Assembly (NCBI GenBank): GCA_016987375.1
Contig: PJRA01000274.1
Coordinates: 754,263 to 818,262, forward strand
Origin: Brachionus koreanus
Lineage: Eukaryota; Rotifera; Eurotatoria; Ploima; Brachionidae
Direction of reading: 5' to 3'
Length of the DNA: 64,000 nt
Positions 31,946 through 43,220 of the stretch are shown here, one piece after another (the first letter of the stretch is position 1; each line of letters opens with the position of its first letter). A program made the translations under genes and the position numbers. The notes beneath the pieces were generated by a model, which saw only the letters and a program-made list of their open reading frames with translations, was not told the DNA's origin and did no database searches.

Positions 31946-33146
31946 ATGGAGATAACCAACAATCGTTTTCGAAGAAATAGAATTGGTGAGTTTGACTCTT
32001 ATTTGATTATTAACTAATAAAAGTTAATGATAAAATTAAGAGAGCTTGAATTCAATTGAAAAAGCAGTAAGCCATTTAAAATCAAAAATGAATATCCCAT
32101 CAGAGAACTCCATAATTGACACTCACAAAAATGATACAAACGAAAGACCATCAAAATATTTACGCTTGGATAAAAAAGAATCTGAAATTACATTAAATAA
32201 AGAAATTAAAAAAGGTATCTGCTAAAATTTTTATTAATTTGGTTTTCAATAGCATTTTTAGAACCAGACCTTATGGCCTTCGATCAAGATCATTCACAAG
32301 TAATATTTATTTAGTTTAATTTTAATCGATTAAAAATAAAGTCTTCAAAGGACTGTAATTATTTATCCCAAGAGTCTAATTATTGTCCATCGTCACCGAA
32401 CAATTCATCAAACGGGATAAACGATCAAAATTTAAACACTGATCTTTTGAATAATTTTATGGTATATAAAAAATATTATTTTTTTTTCAAAATTTATTTA
32501 ATTTTATTAGCTTCTTGCTCCAACATTAGTTGATCAAAATTTAAACACTATTAGTTTCGAAGTTTTTAAAACATTTGCCCAAATTGTGCAGAGTACTTTT
32601 GATAAATTATCAGATGAAATACAAAGACAGAAAAAAGAAATAGACGAGCTTAAGAGATTCCTTCAAACCAATAACAATACTGAAACATTTAAGACAATGG
32701 TGTTTGCTTTTTTTTTATAACTAAAAATTTAAATAATTTTTCAACAATTTTTAGATTTATGATGGCAAAGATTTAATGGAAATAAATGCCAAAGATCCGA
32801 AAAAATACGCTCTTTGTATTTCGCGAATTATTTTTAGCGATGAAGAATTAGAAAATTGTCTTTTAACCAACGTTCCAGAAAAAACTCTGCCTCAAACGAG
32901 TAGAGTTCCATTACCGGCTGAAAAAATGAAAGTTTTTAGAGGTAATAAATAAAAATATTAATTGATAATTTTATAAATTTTTATTTTTAAGAGGCTATCA
33001 TGAAGAGATTCGATCTAAATGATACAAGTTTTGGCGAATGGTGGCCCAAAATAAAGGAATCTATTAATGCTTGCGGTAGACACAAAAAAGCAAAAAAAAA
33101 GAGGCAGTTTCAAGAGTTCGAATCTTCTTTTACAAATACGAGCTAA
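31946..33146 (+). CDS. BEN-domain protein, 7 exons
   Basis: Exons 31946-31985, 32041-32214, 32262-32299, 32342-32461, 32511-32699, 32755-32941 and 32992-33146 join in frame to 300 residues. None is long enough to stand out alone. Residues about 150-180 (TFDKLSDEIQRQKKEIDELK) form a coiled coil. Residues about 195-290 look like a BEN domain: DPKKYALCISRIIFSDEELE, then VPLPAEKMKVFREAIMKRF and EWWPKIKESINACGRHKK, with a basic end. BEN domains bind DNA or chromatin proteins, so a nuclear regulator is likely. The middle is Ser/Asn-rich and poorly conserved. I cannot assign it to a named BEND family member. The start is the only ATG that keeps the first splice junction in frame. Confidence 0.75.
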
Positions 33147-33240
33147 TATTTTTTGTTATCAATTTTTATAAATAAATTTTTTTTCAATGTAAATTAACAA
33201 AAAAGACAGTTAAAATTTTCCTTTTCTCTTTTAAAAATAG

Positions 33241-33725
33241 TGATGTTGGTTTAGCTTGATTAGCTAGTCAGCCAATTTTAGGTAAGCCAAGATCGAATAT
33301 TTTGGTCGACGAAATTTTGAGCTAAATTTAATTATTTAAACAAATTTAATTTTTATTTTTTAGTCAAAATTTAAAGTTAAATATTATGACTTTAATTTTT
33401 GAATAAAATAAAATTTACTCTTTAATTAATCCTTAAAAAAGATTATAATTGATCTTGATATTAAACCATTTTTTTTTCAAAAATTGGAATTTTTTAATTT
33501 TGAGACTAATAGACAGCCACTTACAATTTTTTTTAAATCCTTATAAAGCTTTAATAAAACAGAAAAATGTAAATTCTCATTGTTTTATTATTTTACTGGG
33601 AAAAATAATTATATTTTTTTACTTTTTAATTCTTTTTGGGAGACCAAATTAAAAACCAAAAATTGATTGACCAAAAATTGGCTGGCTAGCCAAAGTTATC
33701 GGTTTTGGTCGATCAACTAATATTA
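33241..33725. repeat. Foldback-type inverted repeat
   Basis: The left arm (about 33245-33310) contains AGCTAGTCAGCCAATTTTAG. The reverse complement of the right arm (about 33661-33720) contains GGCTAGCCAGCCAATTTTTG. The arms are richer in G/C than the AT-rich, roughly 340-base centre. No transposase is seen. Probably a non-autonomous DNA element just downstream of the BEN gene. Confidence 0.45.
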
Positions 33726-35076
33726 TTATTTAAAAGCTTTTTATTTTTAAATAGTTTTTCTTCATTTAATATACGTAGTATATTAACTTGACCATAGAAT
33801 ATTAACTATTATTATTATACGTAAAATAAGATCATATAATAAGATCATTCTTAAATTTTCTTTTTTTACTTAATAATTTTTTCTTCTGGGACTTAGATTT
33901 CTATAAATAAACAAACAATATTTCAAGAAAGAATTTTCATCACTTTGTATTTTGATTCAATATTCATTGTGCATGGATTAAGTTTGTGTTAGAATCTGAT
34001 TGTACACAAGTAGACAACAGAAATAAGTAAACATTAAAGATTCAAAATCTGAAAAATAATTAATTTATTAAAAAACTATTTGCTAAACAATTTAAAAAAG
34101 AAAAATATACTTTTTTAAAAAAACAATAAGAATCGTAATTTAATAACTTAATTTACGCTTGTATAACTGATTTTTTTCTTAAATTATAGTAATCAAATGC
34201 TTAAAAAATTACTCTTAAGTTTCATAACTTTCATTTTTTTCAAGTGAATTACGGTAAAACCTTGAAAGCTTCTCTATGATAATGTTGTGAAAGTAGACAT
34301 AACCTGTAATTAAAACCCAGTGATAAGTTGATTTAGTATCAGGGCCACAAGATGAAAATATTATAATAACTCTAATGTAGTTTATTATTTTTGAGAATGT
34401 GCTTTTTAAGTTTTATTCTCATGAGATTTAAAATTGAATAAATTTACAAATCCGTAAGCTCAAGATTTATTCTCTTATTCCATTGTGGTTCTAAAACCAA
34501 TGTCATGATTAAACGATGATGCATAAATTTCAAAATTGTTGAATATAAAACTCAAATATTTAGAATAATTTTGCTTTAATTTAATGGGCTAATTTTCATT
34601 TCAAGACAAAAATTAGGTATAAATTATTTAGAATATTTAGAATTTTATATAAAAATATTTATTTTATTTAAGAATTTTAGAATTTAGAGAAGCGTTTGAA
34701 TTTTTTTTATTTAATCTTAAGAATATTAACTCGGCAATAATACTAAATTAGAAAATTTTATTTAGGTTTTAAAAAACCTAAAAAATATTTTTGTATTTTT
34801 TTTAATAGAATTCTTTTTTAATATTCATGGCTTTTAAATTTAATTTTAGCATAGAATTATTAACAGGCTATCCATTGAAAAGTTGTTCCATTTTGTTGCA
34901 AGAATAAATGAAAAATAAAAATTGTTTATTTTATTATTTATTAATATGATTATTACTTTATTTTTTAGTATTTTTCTATAGATTCGGAGTCATCAAATGA
35001 AAATATAAATTACTGATAAACCTTTTTATTTTCAAATAAATAAAAAAGATCTAATTTTTTTTGATTTCTATAGATT
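33726..35076. other. Intergenic region with a dispersed repeat copy
   Basis: AT-rich. At 33786-33822 is a second copy of the short repeat with core ACTTGACCATAGAATATTAA (compare about 7866 and 58842). No gene seen. Confidence 0.4.
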
Positions 35077-35790
35077 ATGGTTTTAATTTTAAAAAAACTT
35101 GGTGAAAAAGAATCAAGCATTTTGAAGCGTCCCTCATCAAAAAATTTTGTTCATACATTTCGGATAAAGAGTAGTTTAGATTTGTACCAAAATTTGCCAT
35201 TGATCCAAGATGCTATCGTTAAATGGATGCATATGCATGAATTACTAAGAAGTAAAATCATCAAAGACAGTTTGGATATTGAATATTTTGTCTTAAATGA
35301 AGAAAAAATAAGTTTAAAAAATGTCCAATTTCTAAAATTTGTGTCTAAATTTAAATATGGATCAGAAATAGAAAAATTATTAGATGAGTTGAACATTTTG
35401 CTGATAGAAAAAGAATTATCGAATTTAATTACTGAAAAAGATGAGTTACTTTGGCGTTTGGTCTTTCTAAAAATTGAAGTTCCAAAAGCTTTGTCAGTAT
35501 ATGAATTTGAAGTTTTTTTCAATGTCAATCATGTGATTTCCGAGGCTCGAAATTCATACGCTATTTTTCATCAATTACTGAATTTAATCGAAGATTCGTT
35601 GTTAAAAAAATCGAGATTGAATCTTATTGAGTACAAAGTAATTCCGCCGCTGGAAGAGCTTTTTCCAGGATGGATCGAAGCTAGAAAAGATAATTACTGC
35701 TGTCTGAACAATATATTCCTGATAAAATGAAAGAATTTTACTCTGAGATAATTGATAAAATTTTAAATCTTGAATAATTAAATATTTTAG
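35077..35790 (+). pseudogene. Truncated condensation-like acyltransferase (frameshifted)
   Basis: An open frame of 217 codons resembles the N-terminal half of the alcohol acetyltransferase / condensation-domain superfamily. It has an opening strand (VHTFRIKSSLDLYQNLPLIQ), the helix with KWMHMHELLRSKI, an active-site-like NHVISEARNS where the family has HHxxxDG, and the linker VIPPLEELFPGW. The second histidine and the Asp-Gly pair are not conserved, so catalysis is doubtful. The frame ends at 35730, but a plus-one shift near 35700 continues SEQYIPDKMKEFYSEIIDKI to about 35787. The C-terminal half (about 200 residues) is not recognisable. Either a decayed copy or a gene with a sequencing indel and unseen further exons. 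Confidence 0.5.
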
Positions 35791-36179
35791 AATGGGATTG
35801 TTTTGTGACTATTCCTTTAAATTTCCCTTGGATTTTGATATTTGTTTTTAAATAGGGTTCAAAAATCTGTCTCAAAACTCTGAATAAGTTCAAAAAACAA
35901 ATGTTTAAACAAGTTTTAATGAATTTCAATCAAGATTCTAGACTTGAAATAATTTTTATTTTTTTTTCAATTTACTTGTATTCGAGTATTTTAAAAAACT
36001 TTAAAAAAAAATTTCTCTAAATCTTTTCTTTATCAAATAAACATTAAAGAAATGAAAAATATGAGTTTTTATACGTTTTATTGAAAAGAAGAATGATTAT
36101 TGATTTGAGAAATAAATCTAATTGTACAATAATTATTATAAAAGAAAACGTAAATTGTTTTAAAGACTAGTTAATATAG

Positions 36180-36443
36180 ATGCTGGCTCGCGAGGACAAA
36201 TTATTGACACTTTTGCGAAATTTTCTGAGGAATTTCAGTAAAAGCTATAATGGTAGGCAGCCTTGTTTGCTTTTCTTGTTTGGTAAGGAAAGCAAGCATC
36301 TGAACGGAGTTTGCGTGGTAGATAGGACGTTTTTAGATGGCTTGGGTCGGAAGAATTCTTTTGAGTGTTCGTTCGCAGACTTGATCAATGAGGTTGGGGA
36401 TAGGGAGAATATCTCAAAATTCTTGGTTATGGTCAAAACTTAA
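36180..36443 (+). other. GC-elevated open stretch, identity unknown
   Basis: About 260 bases, clearly richer in G/C than the surroundings, open on both strands. The plus reading has GRQPCLLFLFGKESKHLNG and VVDRTFLDGLGRKN; the minus reading has FFRPKPSKNVLSTTQTPF. I recognise neither. It could be a scrap of a mobile element or an exon. Confidence 0.25.
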
Positions 36444-36818
36444 TATGTTTATAATGAAAATATGTTTCTGTGTTAAATGTTCTATTAACAATTTTTGAGC
36501 TTAATCAACAACTAATCATAAATTAAAATTTTAGAAAACTTCAATTTTGTGGAATTTTAATGTTTTTTTAATTGATTTGATTGATTTAAACAGATATATA
36601 TTAAAAAGCGTTCTAAAATAATAACTTTGAAGTCAGTCATATTGGCCAAGATTCGCTGTAGAAGTGCTTAAAGGGATTGAACTTCTCCTTCTTCTTCATA
36701 ATTTTTTTTTATGATAAATTAGAAAATTAGAAAAAAGGTAAAGAAATAGCAAAATTTTTTGACTCACTCTAAAAGTGATGTTAAGACCTCTATTTAAAGG
36801 GACCCATTATACAGAAGC

Positions 36819-36825
36819 NNNNNNN
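36819..36825. other. Assembly gap (seven N)
   Basis: Seven undetermined bases. The bases just after it (36826-36990) are open in one frame (CGAYLNCKSQKIL and onward) without a recognisable domain. Confidence 0.95.
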
Positions 36826-36990
36826 TTGTGGAGCATATTTAAATTGTAAATCTCAAAAAATCTTAAGGCTTTCAAACCAAAGACAAATTTTAAAGCATAA
36901 ATGTTTTCATTTGTGTGCAGAAAGAATTAAATATTCGCATATTAAAGAGGACACGACAAAAATAACTTTAATTTGTTATTTTTAAAATTA

Positions 36991-37546
36991 TTAATCACGA
37001 ATATTTTTTAATATTTAAAAATTAATAATAATAATGAAGCCCATAATGTAAATCAAAAGAATGCAAGCAACAAATAACTATACATTTATGTCTCAATCTT
37101 TCTTCTAAATATTTTTTCTCGGTCTTAGTAATAATTATAAGTAGATAAAATTTTTAATCAAAAAAAAATGAAAAAAAATTTTTTTGATCATGAGACATTA
37201 ATTTAATGAGCCTATAAAATAGAGAGCTATTTAAAAAAAACAATATTGAACCGCTTTTTTGTTTTGAGTCTTTTTTGTTGGCGAGCGACCAATTATTGTC
37301 AAAGTCAGCTTAATTTTACTTAGTGATTTCATTTTGTCTAAGTTGTGTATTATTTAAAAAAAAAATAAAGTAATATTTGTTTGCCACTTCGTTGATGTGT
37401 ATGAGCTATTGCTTTAATTTCTATTTCTGTCCCGATGTGTATGCTACATACTGCAAGAAAGAAAAAATTGATTTTTCAATTATAATTGATATTCTGTAAA
37501 TTTTCTAAATTAATTTAATTTTTAGAACATAGGTTATTGACTAAAA
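36991..37546. other. Upstream region of CapZ alpha
   Basis: AT-rich. An acceptor-like TTTTTAG lies about 23 bases before the CapZ start codon, which could mark a 5'UTR intron or trans-splice site. Nothing else seen. Confidence 0.4.
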
Positions 37547-38664
37547 ATGACCGATGAGAGCTCAATAAGCGAAGAGGAAAAAGTAATAAGAATGTGTCTG
37601 GAAAACAATTTAAAATTTTAAAATTAATTCTTAATTTAGATAAAGATTGCAGCTAATTTTTTATTCCATTCACCTCCTGGAGAGTTCAAAGAAGTTTTTC
37701 TTGGTAATAATTTTGTCATTTTCAAATCCTAAACCGTTCGAAATATAAACTTTCTAAGTAACTTTTTTATTTTAAAGATTTAAGAGGATTACTGAGTGAT
37801 GATAGAATCTTGAAAAGAGCTTTAAATAAGTAAACAACAAAAATTAATTAATAATACGTTTTAATTTATTTAAAATCAAGCACAAATGCACGCTACAACC
37901 AAGACCAATTTGTACATTGCAAGCTTGAAGATTCTTCCGAGCCATGCATAATAACCGAGTTTAATGAGTTACCAAATGGCCGCTACTACGACCCTAGAAC
38001 CAAAACATCGTTCAAGTACAAAATTTTAAGTAAAAATATTCAACCTAAATTGTCTAAGATCTTATTTTAAAGATTCGATCACCTACAGCTTAATGCCGTT
38101 GAAGTCGAACCGCATACAGACATTGACAAATTATCAGAGCCTTGGCGCGCGAGTTTAGAAGTCGAATTAACAAGCTATGTGAAAATTCATTATAAAGACG
38201 CGGCTTGCAGTGTTTTTGGTTCTAGCGATCAAGGACTAGTAACACTCGTTTGCTGCACAGAATCCCACAAATTTCAGCCTTCAAATTTTTGGAATGCACG
38301 ATGGAGAGCTAGATGGGCAGTTACTTTTGAGCCATCGACTAAAGGCGAAGTTGAATTAAATGGTGTTATTAAGGCTCAAGTTCATTATTATGAAGATGGA
38401 AATGTTCAATTAGTAAGCCAAAAAGAAATAAAAGAAAACGTGAATATTACGGATGTTGAAGGCTCAGCCAGACAAATTGTTAGACTAATTGAAAGAGCCG
38501 AAAATGAGTATCAAAATGCCATTTCAGAAAACTATAAAACCATGTCAGACACTACATTTAAAGCTTTGAGACGTGCCTTGCCTGTTACTAAGTCAAGAAT
38601 TGACTGGAACAAGATTAGTTCATACAAGATTGGTAATGAGTTGAAGTCGTCGCCCACGGCCTAA
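37547..38664 (+). CDS. CAPZA: F-actin capping protein subunit alpha (CapZ alpha)
   Basis: Pairs with CapZ beta to cap barbed ends of actin filaments in the cytosol. Exons 37547-37582, 37640-37703, 37778-37829, 37881-38015 and 38073-38664 join to 292 residues (vertebrate CAPZA about 286). Family landmarks in order: KIAANFLFHSPPGEFKEVF (about 13-32), ARYNQDQFVH, the RYYDPRTKTSFKFDHL stretch, and SHKFQPSNFWNARWRARW. The C-terminal block has VHYYEDGNVQLVS, AENEYQNAISENYKTMSDTT, FKALRRALPVTKSRIDWNKI and SYKIGNELK, the last part forming the actin-binding tail. Intact, with all junctions in frame. Confidence 0.95.
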
Positions 38665-39232
38665 CATTCCGTTCAAAATTTTTTATTCGAACTAATCAAG
38701 ATTGATCATTTAAATTCGATTTTTTTTAAATTGTATGCATCTTAGCTTTTCTTTTTGAAAAAAATAAAATCTAAAAGCTAGCTTTTTCACTAAATTAAAA
38801 ATTTGTACTTAAATTTTTTTAGGAACATAGATTGTCATTATATTGTTTGGTATCTATTAATAACTTGAATACGCGATTTATCATTTTTCTTAAATTAATT
38901 TTTTTTTAATTTTAAATATTTTCATTATTAATAGAATAAAAATTATATTTAAAAATCAAATTTAAAATCAATATATTTAAAACTTGATTATTTGCCATAG
39001 ATTTTGTCCGTTTTTTTTTTAAATTTGAAATTAAGCAGATTTTAGCTTAGCTCACATATGATTAATTTTTATTTATGTTTTTTTTTTTCAGTTTAAAATG
39101 TTGAAATATCTAAACTTTTTTTTACAAAATCAAATAAATCCCTTTTAAATGTTTATTTTTGAAAAATGAGATGTGTAATTAAATTAAGTTAAATTAAAAA
39201 CAGAATCATCGAAAAACGTTGAAACCGATTTT

Positions 39233-39935
39233 CTACTTTTCTTTTATTTCAATCATATCGGAAGTTATCTAATAAAATAAATTTGAAATAAAAAATTTTA
39301 ACATTTTTTTTATTTACTTGTGGAAATTTCTCTGGAATAACAGCAACTAAATTGTCAATAATATCACCTTGAATAGTCAAATCATCTTTATCACCTTTCG
39401 AGCATCCACAAGAAAATCGCTGGGCGAAAAATTTTTTCGCCACTTCAAGCTCAATACCATTGCTTTCCAAACCGGTTATTATTGTTACATATTTATTTCC
39501 CTTACGCTTTTCTTTTGTAATTAAAATTCTACTCGGTTGCTTTTCTTTTTTGGACTTTGCAATTCCCTTTCCACCTCGTTTTTGGTGAGTTGATTTTTTT
39601 TCGCCATCGGCTTCTTCTCCTCCAGCCTCATTCACTTAAAATTAAATTTAAGTCCGTTTTGTTGAAGCTAAAAAAAATTTACCTTGAAGTTCATTTAACT
39701 TATTAAAAAGATCGGGATGATTTTTGTTCAGCCAATCTTTACATGCATCTGGATTTGGAGAATATTCACACAAATCGGTTGGAAGACCACATTCTTAAAT
39801 GAAAATTTGAATCAAATGAAACAAATATCAATACTAACCTCCACAATAAACAATATTTAATGGATATTTAATATTAGGATCTGGTCCTGGATAGTCAACA
39901 TGCTTAGATGAAGTTGATTCTTCTGTCGAATCCAT
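39233..39935 (-). CDS. DENR: Density-regulated protein DENR, 4 exons
   Basis: DENR works with MCTS1 in ribosome recycling and translation re-initiation. Exons (transcript order) 39935-39839, 39793-39683, 39634-39318 and 39268-39233 join to 186 residues (human 198). Seen: an N-terminal zinc-binding cysteine set (Cys31, Cys34, Cys41, Cys50 in VYCGECGLPTDLCEY and CKDWL); a Lys/Gly-rich linker (HQKRGGKGIAKSKKEKQP); and a C-terminal SUI1/eIF1-like domain (about 105-180) with YVTIITGLESNGIELEVAKK, FFAQRFSCGCS and LTIQGDIIDNLVAVIPEKFP. The last exon adds only ITSDMIEIKEK; reading through the intron instead would give a longer odd tail, so the spliced form is preferred. Convergent with CapZ alpha (568 bases apart). 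Confidence 0.92.
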
Positions 39936-40379
39936 TCGTTTTAATAAAATAAAATTTTTCTGTTAATGATTTTTTAAAAATTTATTTTAATAAATTCTAA
40001 AAAAATGAAAATCAATGATAATTTTTTTCCATTCATCTAGGGTAAAAAATTTAAATTTTATTTTATTCAAAGCATGGCAAATTTTTATTTTTTTTTGAAT
40101 CGACCAATTCTTTATTAACCATTGTTAAGTAAACTAACATAAACTGTTTAACTAATTCAATTTTAATTAATTATTTTATTAATTTATTCAATTTTTTAAA
40201 AATAACTTTTAAATAATTTCTTATTTATTTTTAGATATTATATTTTTGATAATTAAAGTTCGCGTGATAAAAAGCTTCCACACTATCTTCACATTCAATT
40301 TTCAATTTTCGACCTCATTTTTGTATTCTAGGTATATGAAATTTTAGGGGGGCCAAAATTTTTTTTGTTGTCAATTTTC

Positions 40380-40760
40380 GCTTTAAGCCTGTTTAGACAA
40401 GTTTCTTCTCACAACTTATTCCAAATACCAACAACTCGATAAGATAATTAAATCATGGAATACAATTTCTTGCTCTTTGTCGCACCAAGTTTTGAAGTTT
40501 CTTATAATATTATATCTTTTGCTCTCAGACGTGTAGTTTACACCTTTTCTAAATTTGTGAAATTGTGAATTTCAATTTGGATAAGATTTCCACGTATCCT
40601 TCTTGTTTTTAAACTTGGTAATTTTAATCTAGATAACCGTTGTGGCTACTCTAAATCTGAAAGCTCAGGTACTAACCGCGTCGCCCTACGCTTTACTTTT
40701 TCAATCACATTTATTTCTTTTTCTATGTTTGGAAACCAAGAGCTGGTATTTTTTTCTTGT
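40380..40760 (-). mobile_element. CR1-like LINE C-terminal remnant
   Basis: The minus-strand frame reads NTSSWFPNIEKEINVIEK, VKRRATRLVPELSDLE, then LSRLKLPSLKTRRIRGNLIQ and, after stops, YRVVGIWNKL. This is the classical C-terminal run of CR1-type LINE polymerases, broken by several stops. The 5' part is missing. Confidence 0.7.
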
Positions 40761-42613
40761 TTAGTTCAAAATTTTTTATAATCACTCAAAAAAGATCCAT
40801 TTGAAAAAAAAAATTCAAATATTTTCAAAACTACTTCAAATTTTAATCCGATTGCTGATGAAGTTTTCGAAGATACTACATTTTAAATTGATGAGATTGC
40901 CTATTTTAATTTTAAAATTCAGAAATTATAAATTTTATTCTTTAAACAAACAAAAAAAAATAAATAGCATAGTTTTTTTCAGAATTTGTATTAATTCATA
41001 TAGGTTAAGTTGTTTGAAAAAATTTTGCTCCCGCAAAAATAATAATAATAATATAAATTACAACAAGCTAGCAAGCTAGACTCGCGAAGATAGGAAACAG
41101 TAGGATCCTATCTACGGTAACTGTAGTATATAAACTGTTAACGTGTGAATAAAAGCCCAGTTTATATTCTAGTATTCCTTAGTAATTCTTAATTAAGTAT
41201 CTAAGTTTTGTCTAATTGAAAAAGTTGTCACTGGTTACAATATATTTGATTGTATATAAATCAGTTTCTTTGTTTTTTTTTTGTTGTTGTTGTAATAAAA
41301 ACATAAAGATTGATATCTTAATTTTACTTGAAACCAGTATTTATGCCTAGTAAAAGACGAAGATTATGTATTGGAGGACAAGACATTGGTCCGTCAACAT
41401 AAACTATGTTTAGAGCAAAGTTAAAAATTTCAAAATTTTTCCGAAAAAATTTTTCAAGATAACCAGCTCAAAATATAAAGCATTAAATTCTCTATAAGAA
41501 AATGTGTCGATCGAGAAGACTCGATTGATAAAATTCTGAGATAAAATTTCTAATTCTTTCAACGAAGCAAACAATTACTACTTTTCAATTGTTCGGAAAT
41601 TTTAGAAGAGAAATTAAAATCCTTCCTTTTATTTTTTAAAATTTTTCCATATGTTTTATCATTTAATCACAGAGGATTTCAAAAGATTTAAATTAACTAA
41701 ACATTTAAAATTATAATCAAGTTTTTTTCAAAAATAAATTCACTCTATTTTTCATAGACACCTGTAGTGACTAGGATTCCATAAATTCTTTATTATTACA
41801 AATAATTTCAAGAATGATTTGCTATTTGATTATGATATCAGTATTTTTAGATCATAGCGTATTTCCTTGCTTGAAATTGTCCTTCTAAAATTCTCTTTCT
41901 TTAAGTCAAACAAACATTGTTTTTAATTAATATCTTTTGTCTGCATATAGATCATCCTGAGGCCCACATAAAATATGTCGATTAAAGAAAATCAACTTAT
42001 TTTCTAAATTCTAAAATTAAGAAACGAACATATGCACACTTTTAAGCAATGAAATACGGTTGCTAAATTTCATCTATTTTATCTAATTAAATGAAATTTT
42101 TTTTCTTGGATTTTTAAAAGTTGAAAAATCATCTTTTAATATTCAATTTTAAAAAAATTTGATTTAAGTTTTAATATTTTTGAAAAATAGTATTTTAGTT
42201 AATAGGACATAAATAATTTCATCTTTTTTAGCGATTACTTTAAATTTCATAATTATCTTTTTATTTAAATAAAATATTTATTATAATATTAACAATTTCG
42301 TACTATAGACAAAGCTTGAGTCTTTATAAAAGCGACGCCAAACTCATTTAAAGCAAGCAAGTTTATAATAGAGGAATTTGCTTTTTGTTAAAATATATTT
42401 TGCACACATGCAAGCTTTCTAAAAAAAATACTTGCAACAAATATTCTCTATCGCTTAGAATTTATTTCAACAAAAAATCAAATGCAAATGCGTTTATAAA
42501 CCGATAATAATATAAATTCATAAAACATTTCAATGATAATTATTTCTTATTCTGAAAATAAATTTTTATTTATCAAATAGATTTAAAAAAATTATTTTTG
42601 ACTAAATAAAAAA
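40761..42613. other. Intergenic region
   Basis: Mostly AT-rich. A less monotonous stretch at about 41075-41240 has a TATA-like ATATAAA and an AATAAA; it could be an LTR scrap but nothing proves it. No gene seen. Confidence 0.35.
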
Positions 42614-42968
42614 ATGTCTGTCAGTAGACCAGCTGCCAATCTAATGAGAAGACCTTTGCAAACTGAGCTAAAAAAACATGTTTTGATTGCGTTTGGTATT
42701 TCTGCTGTAACAGCTCTTGGCTTCAGAGCTTTGGTCTCAGAGCCAAGAAAGAAAAATTATCAAGAATTTTACAAGTAATTTAAAGCATTTGAGTTTTTTT
42801 TTTTACTTTTAATAAATAAAATAAAGAAATTATGATGAACAACGTCACTTTAAGCGTATGGCTGAAGCCGGTGTCTTTGACTCAGTAAAACCGAATGCTG
42901 AAAAATCCGAATGGATCGCTGATTACGAGAAACAAGTTGATGAAGCTATTGCTGCCCTTAAACAATAG
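42614..42968 (+). CDS. COX6C: Cytochrome c oxidase subunit 6C
   Basis: Small nuclear-encoded subunit of respiratory complex IV in the mitochondrial inner membrane. Exons 42614-42774 and 42827-42968 join to 100 residues. One membrane helix (HVLIAFGISAVTALGFRAL, about 22-40) follows a basic N terminus. The C-terminal part has FYKNYDEQR and FKRMAEAGVFDSVKP, matching the family's FYRNYD and M-R-x-A-G-x-F pattern. First gene of a tight plus-strand cluster; the next start codon is 252 bases downstream. Confidence 0.9.
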
Positions 42969-43220
42969 ATTTTTTAAATCTCTTAATGTAAAACTTGACG
43001 AAAATATTTTTAATTAAAAAAAAAATAAATAAAATAAAATATAGACTATAGTGCGAAGTTTTTTTTAATGCTTTTAAAATAATGTTATTGTCCTACTAAA
43101 ATTTCTTATTTTGATATACCTCTAGCATTTAATGTTCATAAAGTTAAATGCTCGTAAAACAGCATTTTTGTTAATCAGAAAAAAAAGCTTATCCTCTAAA
43201 GCTTATTTTATTTTAGGATA

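Noticed and set aside
35151..35528. A 125-codon minus-strand gene
   Set aside because: It is antisense to the acyltransferase-like frame, which has recognisable motifs; the minus frame has none.
36826..36990. A possible zinc-finger exon after the N gap
   Set aside because: The frame is open with a few Cys and His, but the spacing fits no finger I know and the region is next to missing bases.
39249..39317. DENR ending in a hydrophobic tail (FYFKFILLDNFRYD)
   Set aside because: This comes from reading through an intron. Splicing at 39318/39268 gives a short charged end like other DENR proteins.
41036..41055. Short AAT repeats and other A/T microsatellites
   Set aside because: They are expected by composition in such AT-rich DNA and carry no further signal.
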